Virus record (IMG/VR): IMGVR_UViG_3300025701_000911
Span: 1 to 23,396 of that record
Reading direction: 5' to 3' (one strand)
Source: a virus
Length of the DNA stretch: 23,396 nt
Below, piece after piece: positions 22,629 to 23,396 of this stretch (its first letter is position 1; each line of letters starts with the position of its first letter). Below the pieces are notes generated by a model that saw only the letters and a program-made list of their open reading frames with translations, was not told the origin of the DNA and ran no database searches. The translations under genes and the position numbers were made by a program.

Positions 22629-23396
22629 ATGTCATTAATAAAAGAAAATAACAGACAGTATTACGAAGGTGCTCAAAGTTTCAGGGGAGACGGATCTTTA
22701 ACTTCCTTTAAAACAACTTTCAATACTGATATAAAATGGTACAGCTCTGACCCAAACAGTGCTAAATACGCTAATAACAACTTTAAGTTATACACTAGCA
22801 CTACTGGTTTACCAGGAGACTGGACTGAAGTAGTTTCAGGTTATTCCGTTAGCGATAACACTATAGTCTTTGACATTGCTCCAGCTTTAAACTCTTTTAT
22901 AGTAGTACAGCTAAAAACTAAGAACGGAGGCAACTACGGATCTAACTTCAACGATAGAGCTTTTGGCCGTGCAGTCGAAGACAACTACGGCTCTTATTCT
23001 TTTGTAAAATTAAATGACATAGTAAATAATTTTATAGTAGCATACGTAGGCGATGGTAAACTTATAACAAGTGTTAATAGGACGGATATAGTATTCCATG
23101 CTAAAAGAGCTGTTCAAGAACTTAGTTACGACACTTTCAATAGCGTAAAGTCTCAAGAATTAACTATACCAAATAGCTTAAGTGTTGTTATACCTCAAGA
23201 CTACGTTAACTACGTTAACATATATTGGGTTGATAATCAAGGCGTTAAGCACATAATAATGCCAACGAAACTAACTAGCAATCCTAGCGAAACACCTCTA
23301 CAAGATGGGTCAGGCGTACCTATACAAGATCAAGACGGCAACAATATAGAGACTAAATCTATAACAGAGGAAAGATGGAAGGAAAATGATTTAAAA
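22629..23396 (+). CDS. Connector/ring-like protein, family B copy 2, with extra N-terminal domain (partial)
   Basis: The frame opens at ATG 22629 and stays open to the last base (256 codons), so the 3' end lies outside the window. Residues 1-128 are a beta-rich domain absent from copy 1: NRQYYEGAQSFRGDGSLTSF, WYSSDPNSAKYANNN, GLPGDWTEVVSGYSVSDNTIVFDIAPA, NFNDRAFGRAVEDNYGS. From about 130 it matches family B: SFVKLNDIVNNFIVAYVGDGKLI, DIVFHAKRAVQELSYDTF and VVIPQDYVNYVNIYWVD. It then continues into MPTKLTSNPSETPLQDGSG and TEERWKEND. It starts 3 nt after family A copy 2. C-ending codons (AAC, GAC, TAC, GGC) are more frequent than in its neighbours. Confidence 0.75.
   Translation, partial: MSLIKENNRQYYEGAQSFRGDGSLTSFKTTFNTDIKWYSSDPNSAKYANNNFKLYTSTTGLPGDWTEVVSGYSVSDNTIVFDIAPALNSFIVVQLKTKNGGNYGSNFNDRAFGRAVEDNYGSYSFVKLNDIVNNFIVAYVGDGKLITSVNRTDIVFHAKRAVQELSYDTFNSVKSQELTIPNSLSVVIPQDYVNYVNIYWVDNQGVKHIIMPTKLTSNPSETPLQDGSGVPIQDQDGNNIETKSITEERWKENDLK

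Noticed and set aside
20568-23396. Firm assignment to crAss-like phages (Crassvirales)
   Set aside because: The head gene order and ring-like proteins are compatible, but without searches the resemblance is too general, and no diagnostic crAss gene is in the window.
1-23396. tRNA, rRNA, integrase, transposase or attachment sites
   Set aside because: Nothing resembling tRNA clover-leaf arms, recombinase catalytic motifs or terminal inverted repeats was found on either strand.

Overview
The window is a one-directional block of late genes from a tailed bacteriophage (Caudoviricetes). Every convincing gene is on the + strand, and genes are mostly 0-30 nt apart or overlap by a few bases. The DNA is AT-rich, and genes start after A-rich leaders (often ending in AATTATG) with no clear Shine-Dalgarno motif. 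The small adhesin has a domain typical of Fibrobacter/Bacteroidota proteins. Together these point to a phage of a Bacteroidota host, probably marine or aquatic. Host and habitat are inferences; nothing in the window proves them.

Layout. 1-478 is a non-coding, very AT-rich stretch with a GC-rich, hairpin-forming island. 479-6049 is the adsorption module: a small basic protein, a long fibre with YadA-head-like repeats, a C-type-lectin-like adhesin, a second fibre ending in a self-cleaving S74 chaperone domain, and three small proteins. 6121-7924 encodes a complete group I chaperonin, in the order groEL then groES. 7921-10583 holds a winged-helix-like protein and a run of small, mostly basic proteins, including a Cys-rich one and a possible HExxH mini-protease. 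10583-12085 holds a holin-like protein, two small proteins, and a 201-aa protein that looks like two GroES barrels fused in tandem. 12030-19597 is packaging and head: a TerS candidate, the large terminase, portal, scaffold candidate and major capsid protein. 19676-23396 (open at the window end) is a capsid-linked protein followed by two alternating pairs of paralogous connector/ring-like genes (A-B-A'-B').

How the genes fit together: the terminase packages DNA through the portal into a capsid built from the MCP on the acidic scaffold candidate. The connector/ring-like proteins probably join portal to tail, and the fibres and adhesin bind the host. The phage GroEL/GroES, perhaps with the double-barrel GroES-like protein, probably folds capsid or fibre subunits, by analogy with T4 gp31 and RB49 CocO. 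Hairpins follow the MCP gene and the next gene, suggesting that expression of the capsid protein is set apart from its neighbours.

Most notable points: the tandem double-GroES-like protein alongside a full phage chaperonin, the duplicated two-gene connector cassette, the mutually exclusive hairpins after the capsid gene, and the structured GC-rich island at the left end. All family assignments come from reading the protein sequences; no database search was run.
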